Origin: Deltaproteobacteria bacterium
Lineage (GTDB): Bacteria > Desulfobacterota > Binatia > Binatales > Binataceae
Reading direction: 5' to 3'
DNA length: 64,000 nucleotides
Assembly: GCA_019237115.1 (NCBI GenBank)
Contig: JAFAHS010000255.1
Location: 1-64,000, forward strand
In this document: piece after piece, positions 27,793-35,205 of the stretch
How the letters are laid out: every line of letters begins with the position of its first letter
Numbering within the stretch: the first letter of the stretch is position 1
Translations under genes and position numbers: made by a program
The notes under the pieces: model-generated
Database searches by the model: none
Seen by the model: the letters and a program-made list of their open reading frames with translations, nothing else
What the model was told of the DNA's origin: nothing

Positions 27793-28941
27793 TCAGATGT
27801 TCAGCATGTTGAATAGAAAGGCCATAATGCCGCAGGCCACCACGATCCACACAATTCCGGTTACCACCGCCTGGGTGGCAGCGACGCCGACCGCCGAGGA
27901 GCTGCGGCCGCATTGGAAGCCCCGCAAGCATCCCGCAATCGCGATGATTACCCCATAAACCGCCGCTTTGAAGAGACCGCCAAACAGATTGCCGAGAGTC
28001 AATGCGTTCCAGGCTTCGCGCAGAAAAGTCGAGAGCGCAAGCTTGAGCATTGCCACTCCGACGAAGGCTCCTCCCGCCACCCCAAAGACATCCGCGAATA
28101 TGCACAGCAGTGGCATCATCAGGATGAGTGCGACCACCCGCGGCAGCACCAGGAATTCCATGGGCGAAATCCCCATGGTCGTGAGCGCGTCGACTTCCTG
28201 GGTTACCCTCATGGTCCCGAGCTGTGCCGCGAAGGAGGCCCCGGTGCGGCCGGCCATGATGATCGCGGTCATCATCGCGCCCATCTCCCGCACGATGCCT
28301 ATCGAAACCAGGTCCGCCACGTAGATTTGTGCGCCGAATTGCTGGAGCTGTACCGCGCCCATGAATGCCAGGATGGTTCCCACCAGGAAGCTGATCATCG
28401 CCACGATGCCCAGGGCGCTGACCCCGGAATCCTGGATTTCGATCATCAGGTCGCTGTTCCGAAACCGCGCCTTGCCTTTGAACATTCGTCCGATCGCGAT
28501 CACCACCCCGCCCAGGAAGGTGAGAAAGTCCTCGGTGCCCTCGGCGTAGTTGATGGTCGCGGTGCCGACGCGCTGCAGCAGTGGAGCGGATTGCGTTTTT
28601 ACTCGCGCGTCTTTCTTCTCGGGTACCGCTTCGGCCAGCTCGACCAGCCGCACCAGCCCCTCGGGCAGGCCGTCAAGGGCGACGGGAATATTGCGCGATC
28701 GGCCCAGATCGGTGGTGCGAGCCACAAAGGTAAGCAGGCCGCTATCCCACGCACCCAGCCGGCTTGTCTCGAACCCGATGCGCCGGGGTTTAGACTGATT
28801 GACCTCGTGCAGCACCCGCCCGACCGATGGCAGCCCGTGATGCATCCGCCAACTTCCGATCAGGTGGATGACCAGTGACGAATCCTGCCCTAGCTCGAAG
28901 CTCAGGTCCGTAACCTGGTCTGTGGCTGCTTGAGCTTCCAT
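27793..28941 (-). CDS. mlaE: MlaE-like permease with N-terminal STAS-like domain
   Basis: A 382-residue protein. Residues about 125-382 form the MlaE permease (DUF140) with the conserved IVREMGAMMTAIIMAGRTGASFAAQLGTM and MGISPMEFLVLPRVVA segments. Residues 1-115 look like a STAS domain (VIHLIGSWRMHH, VNQSKPRRIGFETSRLGAWDSGLLTFV). In E. coli that role is played by the separate protein MlaB, so this is a natural MlaB-MlaE fusion, a known layout in other diderms. It heads the cluster permease-ATPase-MCE-lipoprotein for lipid traffic between the membranes. Confidence 0.9.
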   Translation of the reverse strand: MEAQAATDQVTDLSFELGQDSSLVIHLIGSWRMHHGLPSVGRVLHEVNQSKPRRIGFETSRLGAWDSGLLTFVARTTDLGRSRNIPVALDGLPEGLVRLVELAEAVPEKKDARVKTQSAPLLQRVGTATINYAEGTEDFLTFLGGVVIAIGRMFKGKARFRNSDLMIEIQDSGVSALGIVAMISFLVGTILAFMGAVQLQQFGAQIYVADLVSIGIVREMGAMMTAIIMAGRTGASFAAQLGTMRVTQEVDALTTMGISPMEFLVLPRVVALILMMPLLCIFADVFGVAGGAFVGVAMLKLALSTFLREAWNALTLGNLFGGLFKAAVYGVIIAIAGCLRGFQCGRSSSAVGVAATQAVVTGIVWIVVACGIMAFLFNMLNI

Positions 28942-29065
28942 TCAACCCGTGGAATTGCCCCTCTTTTTACCTACAATTCGCGGATCTTGGCGCCACCGCA
29001 CCCAGTCCCTGGCCTTTATACGACGCGAACTGTGGTGAGAATATTCTATCGCGGCTTCTTTGATC

Positions 29066-29097
29066 TTGACCCCGGACTATACTCCAAGGTTTATGCT
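29066..29097 (+). promoter_or_regulatory. MerR-type operator/promoter with long spacer
   Basis: A -35-like TTGACC (29066-29071) and a -10-like TATGCT (29092-29097) are separated by 20 bp. That is the over-long spacing that MerR regulators correct. Between them lies an interrupted inverted repeat: ACCCCGGA (29069-29076) and TCCAAGGT (29083-29090), with 6 of 8 pairs matching. Transcription would begin only a few bases before the MerR ATG at 29107, so the message would be nearly leaderless and autoregulated. Confidence 0.6.
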
Positions 29098-29106
29098 TGT
29101 AAACCA

Positions 29107-29649
29107 ATGACGATTGGACGGCTAGCGCGCAAGGCCGGTGTCAGCGTCGATACCCTGCGCTTTTACGAGCGCAGAGGCTTGATTGGGCGGCCGCGCCGTA
29201 TGCTATCGGGCTACCGAAACTACTCGGACGACGTGATTGACCGGGTGCAGTTCGTAAAAGATGCGAAAGGGTTGGGCTTCTCCCTGCATGAGATACAGGA
29301 ACTGCTCATGCTGGGAGTAAAGTCGACCCGGGAATGCGGACCCATTACCCGTAAGGCGGAGGCAAAGCTTTCTCAAATGACGGAAGAAATCGCGCGACTG
29401 CAACGGCTGCAGCGCACGCTTTGCAAGATGATCCGCGACTGCCACGGATGCGTCGATCCACGCGGCGGTGGCAAACGGGGACTTACATGCCACCAGCAAC
29501 GATTTTCACCAACCACGGCTGATCAGCGTGCCACGCCGCGAGGAGATTTCTCTCGCAGCATGGCATTCCGTTCGTGGAACGGAACATCGGTGACGATCCC
29601 GCAGCCCGCGACGAGCTTATCAACGCCGGATTCCGCGCCGTCCCGGTAA
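29107..29649 (+). CDS. MerR family regulator with metal-sensor-like cysteines
   Basis: Starts at ATG 29107 (MTIGRLARKAGVSVDTLRFYERRGL). Residues 1-70 are the winged helix-turn-helix of MerR, followed by a dimerisation helix. Cysteines lie at 77, 112, 115 and 128. The 35-residue distance from C77 to C112 equals that between the first two metal ligands of MerR and ZntR, so Hg, Zn, Cd or a similar thiophilic metal is plausible. The frame runs to 180 residues, and its last 50 or so overlap the glutaredoxin gene in another frame. The native end may therefore be near residue 130. A MerR-type operator lies directly upstream. Confidence 0.85.
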   Translation: MTIGRLARKAGVSVDTLRFYERRGLIGRPRRMLSGYRNYSDDVIDRVQFVKDAKGLGFSLHEIQELLMLGVKSTRECGPITRKAEAKLSQMTEEIARLQRLQRTLCKMIRDCHGCVDPRGGGKRGLTCHQQRFSPTTADQRATPRGDFSRSMAFRSWNGTSVTIPQPATSLSTPDSAPSR

Positions 29650-29717
29650 TTCGGGTAGGCGACCAATCGGTGATCGGGTTCACTCCGGTCCAGCTGCGCA
29701 AGCTGCTCGGGATCTGA
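29487..29717 (+). CDS. Glutaredoxin/NrdH-like selenoprotein (Sec at in-frame TGA, U-S-A-C motif)
   Basis: Not found as a normal ORF because TGA at 29520-29522 interrupts it. Reading TGA as selenocysteine gives 76 residues: MPPATIFTNHG, U12, SACHAARRFL and onward, ending at TGA 29715-29717. U12-S-A-C15 sits exactly where glutaredoxins carry CxxC. The cis-proline (AVPVI, P53) and the GDQSVIGF segment of the glutathione-binding end are intact. There is no other stop or frameshift, and the conserved fold continues after the TGA. A hairpin fitting a bacterial SECIS follows at 29528-29566. GGGGA lies 5 nt before the ATG. It is co-directional with the MerR gene. An alternative is a pseudogene with a Cys-to-stop mutation, which the hairpin makes less likely. 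Confidence 0.8.
29528..29566 (+). promoter_or_regulatory. Candidate bacterial SECIS hairpin of the glutaredoxin selenoprotein
   Basis: Begins 6 nt after the TGA. The lower stem is GTGCCA (29528-29533) with TGGCAT (29561-29566), then GC with GC. The upper stem is GCGAG (29538-29542) with CTCGC (29552-29556). The apical loop is GAGATTTCT. The stem segments are separated only by 1x1 mismatches. The loop starts about 20 nt after TGA and with G, which are the two main features of known bacterial SECIS elements read by SelB. Confidence 0.7.
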
Positions 29718-29791
29718 TCCGCGACCTCGCCCGAGCTCGTCGCCACGGAGTCCTCCTGCCGGGGGCAGCGGTGCCTTCCCCGGTGCGCGAT

Positions 29792-30148
29792 CTACCGGTC
29801 AAACCACTTGGGGTTGTTGATGGCCAGCGCATCGTGCAGCGACTGGCTTATATGACCGCGCAGTTTGGGATCGTCCAGCGCGACCGCGCCGTCGCGAATC
29901 TTTTGGGCGAGTTCGCGGCTCAGCTCCTCGACCTCGCCGTCGTGACCCAGCAGGGCGCTGAGCCGTTTCCGCTCGGCCGAGGCTTGGGCCCCGCGCAGCT
30001 CCAACTCGCGCCGAACCGTATTGAGCACGTTTGCGGTCACACGGGTCTTGAATCGATGGTAGCCGGTCAAGGTTGGCATCAACTCTTCTTCCAGATATTT
30101 GACCGCAGCCTCAAGCAGGATGGTCGCCTTGGGTGTACTCAGTGGCAT
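29792..30148 (-). CDS. DUF6285-like protein
   Basis: A 118-residue protein from ATG 30148 (MPLSTPKATILLEAAVKYLEEEL); a TTG two codons upstream is possible. It is mostly helical, with conserved-looking segments LMPTLTGYHRFKTRVTANVL, QKIRDGAVALDD and HDALAINNPKWF. This resembles DUF6285, a small family of unknown function that commonly neighbours aminoglycoside-phosphotransferase-like kinases and acyl-CoA dehydrogenases, as it does here. It follows the kinase gene by 15 nt and is likely part of the same CoA-ester operon. Confidence 0.7.
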   Translation of the reverse strand: MPLSTPKATILLEAAVKYLEEELMPTLTGYHRFKTRVTANVLNTVRRELELRGAQASAERKRLSALLGHDGEVEELSRELAQKIRDGAVALDDPKLRGHISQSLHDALAINNPKWFDR

Positions 30149-30163
30149 GGGCAATTGCCGCGG

Positions 30164-31171
30164 CTAGTCGCGGCCCTCGAGTAATTCGTAAAAGTCCCAC
30201 AGGGGTTCTTCGATTCGCCGGCCGATCGCGCAGCGCTCGACTCCCATCTCCTCGATTCCCCGCATGCCGAGTCGAAGGCATCCGGCGGCCCATTTGACGC
30301 TGCCGAACGCTTCCCAGAAGCGGACATGCGCCGGGTCGACACTTTGGCCGCTGGCCTTCTCGTAGGCTGCGAACAGATCCTCGCGCCTGCCGAATCCACC
30401 CACCGGATACTTGCCGCCAAAGCGCCAGGTCTTGACGCACAGCCACCCGAGGTCCTGCATGGGGTCGCTGGCCTGGCCGATTTCCCAATCCAGCACCAGG
30501 CGGATGCCATCGCTCTCGCCCACGATCAGGTTGCCGATGCGGAAATCTCCGTGCACGACGGTCCGCCGCGCCCGCTTCGGCACATTGTCCGCGGCCCAGC
30601 GCAATCCCCACTCGATCGCAGGGAGGTGCAGGTCGTAGAAGTCGACCACCTTACGCTGCGCGTCGATCATCTCTTCGGCGGTTTGGCCCTTGAGAAAGGG
30701 GACTTCGGAAAGCGGGATGCTGTGAATCCGGGCGAGGATCTCACCCGCCTGCCGCGTCATTTTCGTGCGCGCCGGCGCGAAAGCCGCCTCGCGCAGAATC
30801 TTGGGCGCCAGGGTCTCGCCATCGACCCGCTCGGTTATGTAACCGGGCCCAAGCCCGTCCGAGTTCTCCAGAATCGCACGGATCTTGGGCGCAGGCACCC
30901 CGGCCTTCACCGCTGCCATCATGAGCCAGGCGCCTTCCTCGGCGGTCGGGTGCGGCGAGATTTCCGCGAGCGGATGGGGCACATCGTCCGGCGCCGCCGC
31001 CGACAGCTGCATGATCAGTCTCTGGCGGCTGCCGCCGACCTCGGCATCGAACGACCAGGTGGTTCGGTTCGCGCCTCCGGTCAGCTGCTGCAAATCATAG
31101 ACGGTTCCGGGCGCGCCCATGTGACGCGCTACCGCGCGCTGGAGCAAAGTTGCGGTGGAATCGTTACCCAT
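30164..31171 (-). CDS. Phosphotransferase (APH/ACAD10-like kinase) family protein
   Basis: A 335-residue kinase-fold protein. The catalytic loop VVHGDFRIGNLI is near residue 210 and the metal-binding VLDWEIGQASDP near 230. The N-lobe is QLTGGANRTTWSFDA. This is the phosphotransferase branch related to the N-terminal part of ACAD10/ACAD11, proposed to phosphorylate hydroxyacyl-CoA before elimination to enoyl-CoA. It lies between the acyl-CoA dehydrogenase (39 nt upstream) and the DUF6285-like gene, which supports a role in degrading hydroxylated or branched acyl-CoA rather than antibiotic resistance. Confidence 0.85.
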   Translation of the reverse strand: MGNDSTATLLQRAVARHMGAPGTVYDLQQLTGGANRTTWSFDAEVGGSRQRLIMQLSAAAPDDVPHPLAEISPHPTAEEGAWLMMAAVKAGVPAPKIRAILENSDGLGPGYITERVDGETLAPKILREAAFAPARTKMTRQAGEILARIHSIPLSEVPFLKGQTAEEMIDAQRKVVDFYDLHLPAIEWGLRWAADNVPKRARRTVVHGDFRIGNLIVGESDGIRLVLDWEIGQASDPMQDLGWLCVKTWRFGGKYPVGGFGRREDLFAAYEKASGQSVDPAHVRFWEAFGSVKWAAGCLRLGMRGIEEMGVERCAIGRRIEEPLWDFYELLEGRD

Positions 31172-31210
31172 CGATGATCATTGATTGCTTCTCTACCGAG
31201 GCGAAGCCGC

Positions 31211-32488
31211 TCAACCCTCCGCGGGGACCCGCCCGTCCTTAAAGAACCCGAACAGGTACTGCGCCACCCGCCGCATCTGGATTTCCTCGGAGCCTTCGGT
31301 AATTCGGTAGCGGCGATGATGCCTGAAGATGTGCTCGAAGGGCTTGTGACGCGAGTATCCAATCGCGCCATGCACCTGCATCGCGCGATCAGCAGCGTTG
31401 CATACCAGCCGGTTCGCCCGGTAGTTGCACATCGCCACCTTGTCGGAGATTTTGAGTGCCACCTCGGGTTTGGGCATCTGGTCCATCTGCCACGCGGTCT
31501 TGTGGATCAGCGTGCGTAGCATCTCGGCTTCGGTATGCAGCTCGACCAGCGGCCACTGGATGGCCTGGTTGACCGCGAGTGCTTTGCCAAATGGCTTGCG
31601 CTCCTTGGCGTATTTCACCGACTCGTTGATGCAAAATTGCGCGGCGCCCAGCGACGAAGCCGCCTGCCGGATCCGGTTTTCGTGCACGAAGTGCTGCGCG
31701 ACCGCAAGTCCGTTTTCCGGATCGCCCAGGTGCTCGCCCGCGGGCACGTAGATGTCCTTGAACGACACGCGCGGATGGTCGGTCGGCATATTGAAGGTCC
31801 ACAGATACTCCTCGATCTTGAAGCCCTCGCTCTTGGTCGGAACGATGAAACAGGTGATGCCGCGCGGACTCCCGTCCTTGCCCGAGGTGCGCGCGAAAAT
31901 GAAATCGTGGGTTGCCACGTGCAGTCCGGTATTCCACATCTTGGCGCCGTTGATTCGCCACCCGTCGCCGTCGCGGGTCCCGCGCGTCTCCATCCAGGTC
32001 GCATCCGAGCCGTGATTCGGCTCGGTCAGACCGAAAGCGATGCGTACCGAGCCATCCAGGATTCCGGGGATGAACTTCTTCTTTTGCTCCTCGGTGCCGA
32101 AGTCGCGAAACATCAGCACGGTCGGCAGGTTGCCGACGATGGAGCTTTCGTTTTGCAGGTCGTTGTGCAGGCCGAGCCCCTTCGCGGCCAGGTACTCACG
32201 GATGATTGCCATTCCCAGGTTGGTTCCGTCCTTGCCCCCGTATTCCTTGGGCAGGGCGTAGCGCCAATGTCCGGCCTTGTCGGCCCGCCTGCGCATCTCG
32301 ACCAGGAGCGCTTCCCATTCGTGGCGGGGAAGCCCATCGCGCTCGAAATCGGTGCGAGCATACTCGCGGCGGTGGTCGAAGAAGCGGATGTTGTCGTTTT
32401 CGCGCTCGAGCGGTTTGATTTCCTTTTCGATGAAGGCGTCGAGTTCCTTCAGGTAGGCTTTGATATCGGCGGGAATTTCGAAATCCAC
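31211..32488 (-). CDS. Acyl-CoA dehydrogenase
   Basis: A 425-residue flavoprotein. I choose the GTG at 32488 (VDFEIPADIKAYL), with AGGAGAAG upstream. The FAD/substrate segment IAFGLTEPNHGSDATWMETRGTRDGDGWRINGAK is near residues 140-180. The C-terminal QVHGAIGYSRHKPFEHIFRHHRRYRITEGSEEIQMR carries the usual TEGSxEIQ motif. That C-terminal part resembles the ACAD10/11 group. It transfers electrons to ETF during alpha,beta-dehydrogenation of an acyl-CoA. It is the first gene of a unit with the kinase and DUF6285 genes and is divergent from a crotonase. Confidence 0.92.
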   Translation of the reverse strand: MDFEIPADIKAYLKELDAFIEKEIKPLERENDNIRFFDHRREYARTDFERDGLPRHEWEALLVEMRRRADKAGHWRYALPKEYGGKDGTNLGMAIIREYLAAKGLGLHNDLQNESSIVGNLPTVLMFRDFGTEEQKKKFIPGILDGSVRIAFGLTEPNHGSDATWMETRGTRDGDGWRINGAKMWNTGLHVATHDFIFARTSGKDGSPRGITCFIVPTKSEGFKIEEYLWTFNMPTDHPRVSFKDIYVPAGEHLGDPENGLAVAQHFVHENRIRQAASSLGAAQFCINESVKYAKERKPFGKALAVNQAIQWPLVELHTEAEMLRTLIHKTAWQMDQMPKPEVALKISDKVAMCNYRANRLVCNAADRAMQVHGAIGYSRHKPFEHIFRHHRRYRITEGSEEIQMRRVAQYLFGFFKDGRVPAEG

Positions 32489-32525
32489 GGTGCTTCTCCT
32501 TTGCTGCGCAGGGTCCTTGATACGA

Positions 32526-32543
32526 GCTAAACGGGCGTTTAGC
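32526..32543. promoter_or_regulatory. 18-bp palindromic operator between divergent acyl-CoA dehydrogenase and crotonase genes
   Basis: GCTAAACG (32526-32533), GG, CGTTTAGC (32536-32543): perfect 8-bp arms around 2 nt. It lies 38 nt before the dehydrogenase GTG and 79 nt before the crotonase ATG, suited to control both. The core TAAACGGGCGTTTA shares 11 of 14 bases with the tandem sites before the TetR gene at 44.2 kb. Confidence 0.65.
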
Positions 32544-32621
32544 AAAAGCGCAAATCTAGCAGAAGCGCGAGAGTTAACGGTAACGGCGGACGTGATAGAG
32601 TCCGCTGCGGGAGAAGCATCG

Positions 32622-33524
32622 ATGCCTTATCAAACCATCCTCTATGAGGTCGCGGACAATATCCTGACTATCACCCTCAATCGCCCCGAGAAGCTCAACG
32701 CATTCACCGGCGAGATGATGAACGAGATGATCGACGCGTTGGGCCGAGCCGACGCGGACGACAACGTGCGCGCGATCATCGTGACCGGCGCGGGGCGCGG
32801 CTTCTGCGCCGGCGCCGACCTGTCGGCCGGAGCCAACACCTTCAACTACGAGGCTCGCGAAGATCGCCCGGATCGCAAACCGCACATGAAGCCCGATGGC
32901 ACCGTCGACTGGAGCCATGAATCGATTCGCGACGGGGGCGGATTGCTGACCCTGCGCATCTTCGACTGTCTGAAGCCCGTCATCGCGGCGGTGAACGGTC
33001 CCGCGGTCGGGGTGGGCGTAACCATGCAGCTTGCGATGGACATCCGGCTTGCCTCGGAGAGCGCCCGGTTCGGCTTCGTGTTCGCACGCCGCGGGCTGGT
33101 CCCGGAAGCCTGTTCAAGCTGGTTTCTGCCGCGCATTGTGGGAATTTCGCAGGCGCTGGAATGGGCGTTTAGCGGACGCGCGTTTTCCGCGCAGGAAGCG
33201 CTCGAAGGTGGACTGGTGAAGAAACTTTACAAGCCCGACGAACTGCTTCCAGCCGCCCGCGCGTTGGCCCGGGAGATCGCCGACAACACCTCGCAGATCT
33301 CGGTCGCGCTGATCCGCCAGATGTTCTGGAAGATGCTCGGCGCGGACCATCCGATGGAGGGACACAAAATCGACAGCCGCGGCATCTACGCGCGCGGCGC
33401 ATCCGCGGACGCGCGTGAAGGGGTCATGTCATTTCTGGAGAAACGATCGCCCCATTTCTCCGATCGCGTGTCGACCGGAATGCCCGGGTATTTCCCGTGG
33501 TGGACCGAGCGCAAGTTTAGCTGA
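32622..33524 (+). CDS. Enoyl-CoA hydratase/isomerase (crotonase) family protein
   Basis: A 300-residue crotonase-fold protein from ATG 32622 (MPYQTILYEV), with GGGAGAAG upstream. The first oxyanion loop is GFCAGADLSAG near residue 65 and the second AVNGPAVGVGVTMQLAMD near 130. The first catalytic Glu position is not Glu (GVTMQ). FARRGLVPEACSSWFLPRIVG keeps the second Glu. The FARRGLVPEACSSW pattern marks a common environmental subgroup. A strong terminator follows. It is divergent from the acyl-CoA dehydrogenase and shares its promoter palindrome, so the two probably act in the same acyl-CoA pathway. Confidence 0.9.
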   Translation: MPYQTILYEVADNILTITLNRPEKLNAFTGEMMNEMIDALGRADADDNVRAIIVTGAGRGFCAGADLSAGANTFNYEAREDRPDRKPHMKPDGTVDWSHESIRDGGGLLTLRIFDCLKPVIAAVNGPAVGVGVTMQLAMDIRLASESARFGFVFARRGLVPEACSSWFLPRIVGISQALEWAFSGRAFSAQEALEGGLVKKLYKPDELLPAARALAREIADNTSQISVALIRQMFWKMLGADHPMEGHKIDSRGIYARGASADAREGVMSFLEKRSPHFSDRVSTGMPGYFPWWTERKFS

Positions 33525-33535
33525 GGAATCCCCGG

Positions 33536-33587
33536 GGCGAGGGTGCTGCGCAGGTCACGCCAGGGTTTTGCAGCACCCTCGCCTTTT
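33536..33587 (+). terminator. Rho-independent terminator after the crotonase gene
   Basis: GGCGAGGGTGCTGC (33536-33549) pairs perfectly over 14 bp with GCAGCACCCTCGCC (33570-33583) around a 20-nt loop, followed by TTTT. It begins 12 nt after the crotonase stop. Confidence 0.85.
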
Positions 33588-33941
33588 CTCCACTCCACCT
33601 CGGAGGTTGCTGCCGCTTACTGGGCTGGGATCGCGGGGTGCGGCGGCAGCCGTGGAAGTTGGGGCCGATAAGATGCGCTCCTTCGTTCAAAGTCGATGGC
33701 GTATGGCGCAATCAACGTGCCAGCCTCGGGTGGTCAGCAAACTCACTCAAACAATCTAAAAACCCTGTAGGCCGTCGGAGGTGCGCATGTAAAACCTGCG
33801 CCTCTTACAAAACCAGCAGGTTGTTGGTGTGGACCATAGCTTGTAGGGGTGGCGTGAAGAACGAAACGCGAGGCCGGCGCAGCTAAAACCAGCGCAGTCG
33901 GCAGGCTCCCGACAGCTTGCCTCGTACCGACCTATCGAGTG
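33588..33941. other. Intergenic stretch with no recognised gene
   Basis: About 350 nt between the terminator and the next gene. Short ORFs here show no family resemblance. A small inverted repeat (GAGGTGCGCA near 33779 and TGCGCCTC near 33798) is visible, but I see no tRNA, IS end or promoter I would defend. Confidence 0.4.
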
Positions 33942-34682
33942 ATGGAAACAAGGATCAAGCAGGCCGTACGTAACAATGCACTATGGTGTCATAGCGTGTG
34001 TCATGCGCATGGCAGACCTGGCGAGTTCTTCGAGGAAATTTGGATCAATCGCGCGCCCGTGCCGCGTTTCTATCCGAATGCGCAGACGCTCGCCGAGCGG
34101 AGTTCGCGACAAATCGACTTAATCAGGGAGCTCACCAAGCAAGGCTTGCCCTCCGGCTGGGCGGTCAAAGATAGTTTTGCGGCGCTTGATCTGACTACTT
34201 GTGGATTTACCCCGCTGTTCGATGCGCAATGGATCTACCTGCCTCCAGAGCGATCAAGTGCGGTAGGGTCGGCGTCTGCTCCCGAGCTGCGGTGGGACAT
34301 CGTGCGGGCTGACCAAATGCTCGCCGAATGGGAACGCGCCTGGTGCGAGGCGAACCACGACACCAACCTCGCGCGCGTCTACCTGCCCGCGCTGCTGGAA
34401 GACCGCGACGTCGCCATCCTTGCCGCACGTCGCGGCGAGCACATCGTCGCGGGCGCCATCGGGAACAGGGCCGATGGCGTCGTCGGATGGTCGAATTTGT
34501 TTGTCAAACAGGTGCGCGATCTACCCGGGTGCGCCGCGGGATCGCTGCTGACGCTGTCGAAAATCTTTCCGGGGCTGCCGCTGGTTGGCTACCAGGGGGG
34601 CGATGCACTGCGTGGCGCACTGTCAGCCGGCTTCGAGGCGATAGGCCCGCTGCGGGTGTGGATTTTCGGGAGCTCTCCATAG
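33942..34682 (+). CDS. Acetyltransferase-like (GNAT-fold) hypothetical protein
   Basis: A protein of about 246 residues from ATG 33942 (METRIKQAVRNNALWCHSVCHAHG); no clear Shine-Dalgarno is visible. The N-terminus with FYPNAQTL and the middle AVKDSFAALDLTTCGFTPLFDAQWIYLPP are followed by a second half (ARVYLPALLEDRDVAILAARRGEHIVAGAIGNR, then VVGWSNLFV). That half resembles the core strand pattern of GNAT proteins, though the acetyl-CoA loop is not canonical. Function is not assignable. It lies upstream of, and on the same strand as, the GFA-family gene. Confidence 0.65.
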   Translation: METRIKQAVRNNALWCHSVCHAHGRPGEFFEEIWINRAPVPRFYPNAQTLAERSSRQIDLIRELTKQGLPSGWAVKDSFAALDLTTCGFTPLFDAQWIYLPPERSSAVGSASAPELRWDIVRADQMLAEWERAWCEANHDTNLARVYLPALLEDRDVAILAARRGEHIVAGAIGNRADGVVGWSNLFVKQVRDLPGCAAGSLLTLSKIFPGLPLVGYQGGDALRGALSAGFEAIGPLRVWIFGSSP

Positions 34683-34707
34683 CCTAGAAGAGGTCGGAGA
34701 TGGTCGG

Positions 34708-35121
34708 ATGAGCGAGTCCGGTTTCGAAGGCGGATGTCTGTGCGGGTCAATCAGATACCGGGTCCGTGGTGCTCCGCTCTCAAGCGGCATCTGTCATTGC
34801 CGGTCATGCCGGAGAGCAGCGGGCGCGCCCATGTTGCCTTATGTCACGTTTCCGATCGCTGATTTCAGGGTGATCAAAGGACGGCCCGCAGAGTTTCGCT
34901 CATCGCCGCCGGTGACCCGCAGTTTCTGCGCGCGCTGCGGAACCTCGTTGACCTACCGGCACGCGGACTATGCCGACCGAATCGACGTCATGAGTTGCAC
35001 TCTGGACGATCCGGACAGGTTTCCTCCGACCCTTCACATTTGGACGAGTCACAAGCTCGGCTGGGTCAAGATAGAAGACGGTCTGCCCGTTTACGCGGCT
35101 ACCAAAGATACAGAAAGCTGA
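34708..35121 (+). CDS. GFA family (CENP-V/glutathione-dependent formaldehyde-activating-like) zinc protein
   Basis: A 137-residue GFA domain protein. The zinc cysteines are all present: GGCLCGSIRY (C10, C12), CHCRSCRR (C29, C31, C34) and FCARCGTSLTY (C74, C77). Later DPDRFPPTLHIWTSHKLGWVK is the usual C-terminal segment. Proteins of this family bind zinc and in some cases make S-hydroxymethyl-glutathione. Most members have no proven activity. It is convergent with the D-aminoacylase-like gene. Confidence 0.9.
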   Translation: MSESGFEGGCLCGSIRYRVRGAPLSSGICHCRSCRRAAGAPMLPYVTFPIADFRVIKGRPAEFRSSPPVTRSFCARCGTSLTYRHADYADRIDVMSCTLDDPDRFPPTLHIWTSHKLGWVKIEDGLPVYAATKDTES

Positions 35122-35205
35122 GCCTGCTTTGCAGGTGGCGTCTCCGCAAGCCCGCCTCTCCCGCCTTCTGGTTTGCGAGCCGGCGGCGAGCCCACCCCGC
35201 GATGC

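Noticed and set aside
29520..29522. TGA in the glutaredoxin frame as a plain nonsense mutation
   Set aside because: Only this codon is disrupted, it sits exactly at an active-site Cys position, the frame is otherwise intact and a SECIS-like hairpin follows. Kept as the alternative explanation, not preferred.
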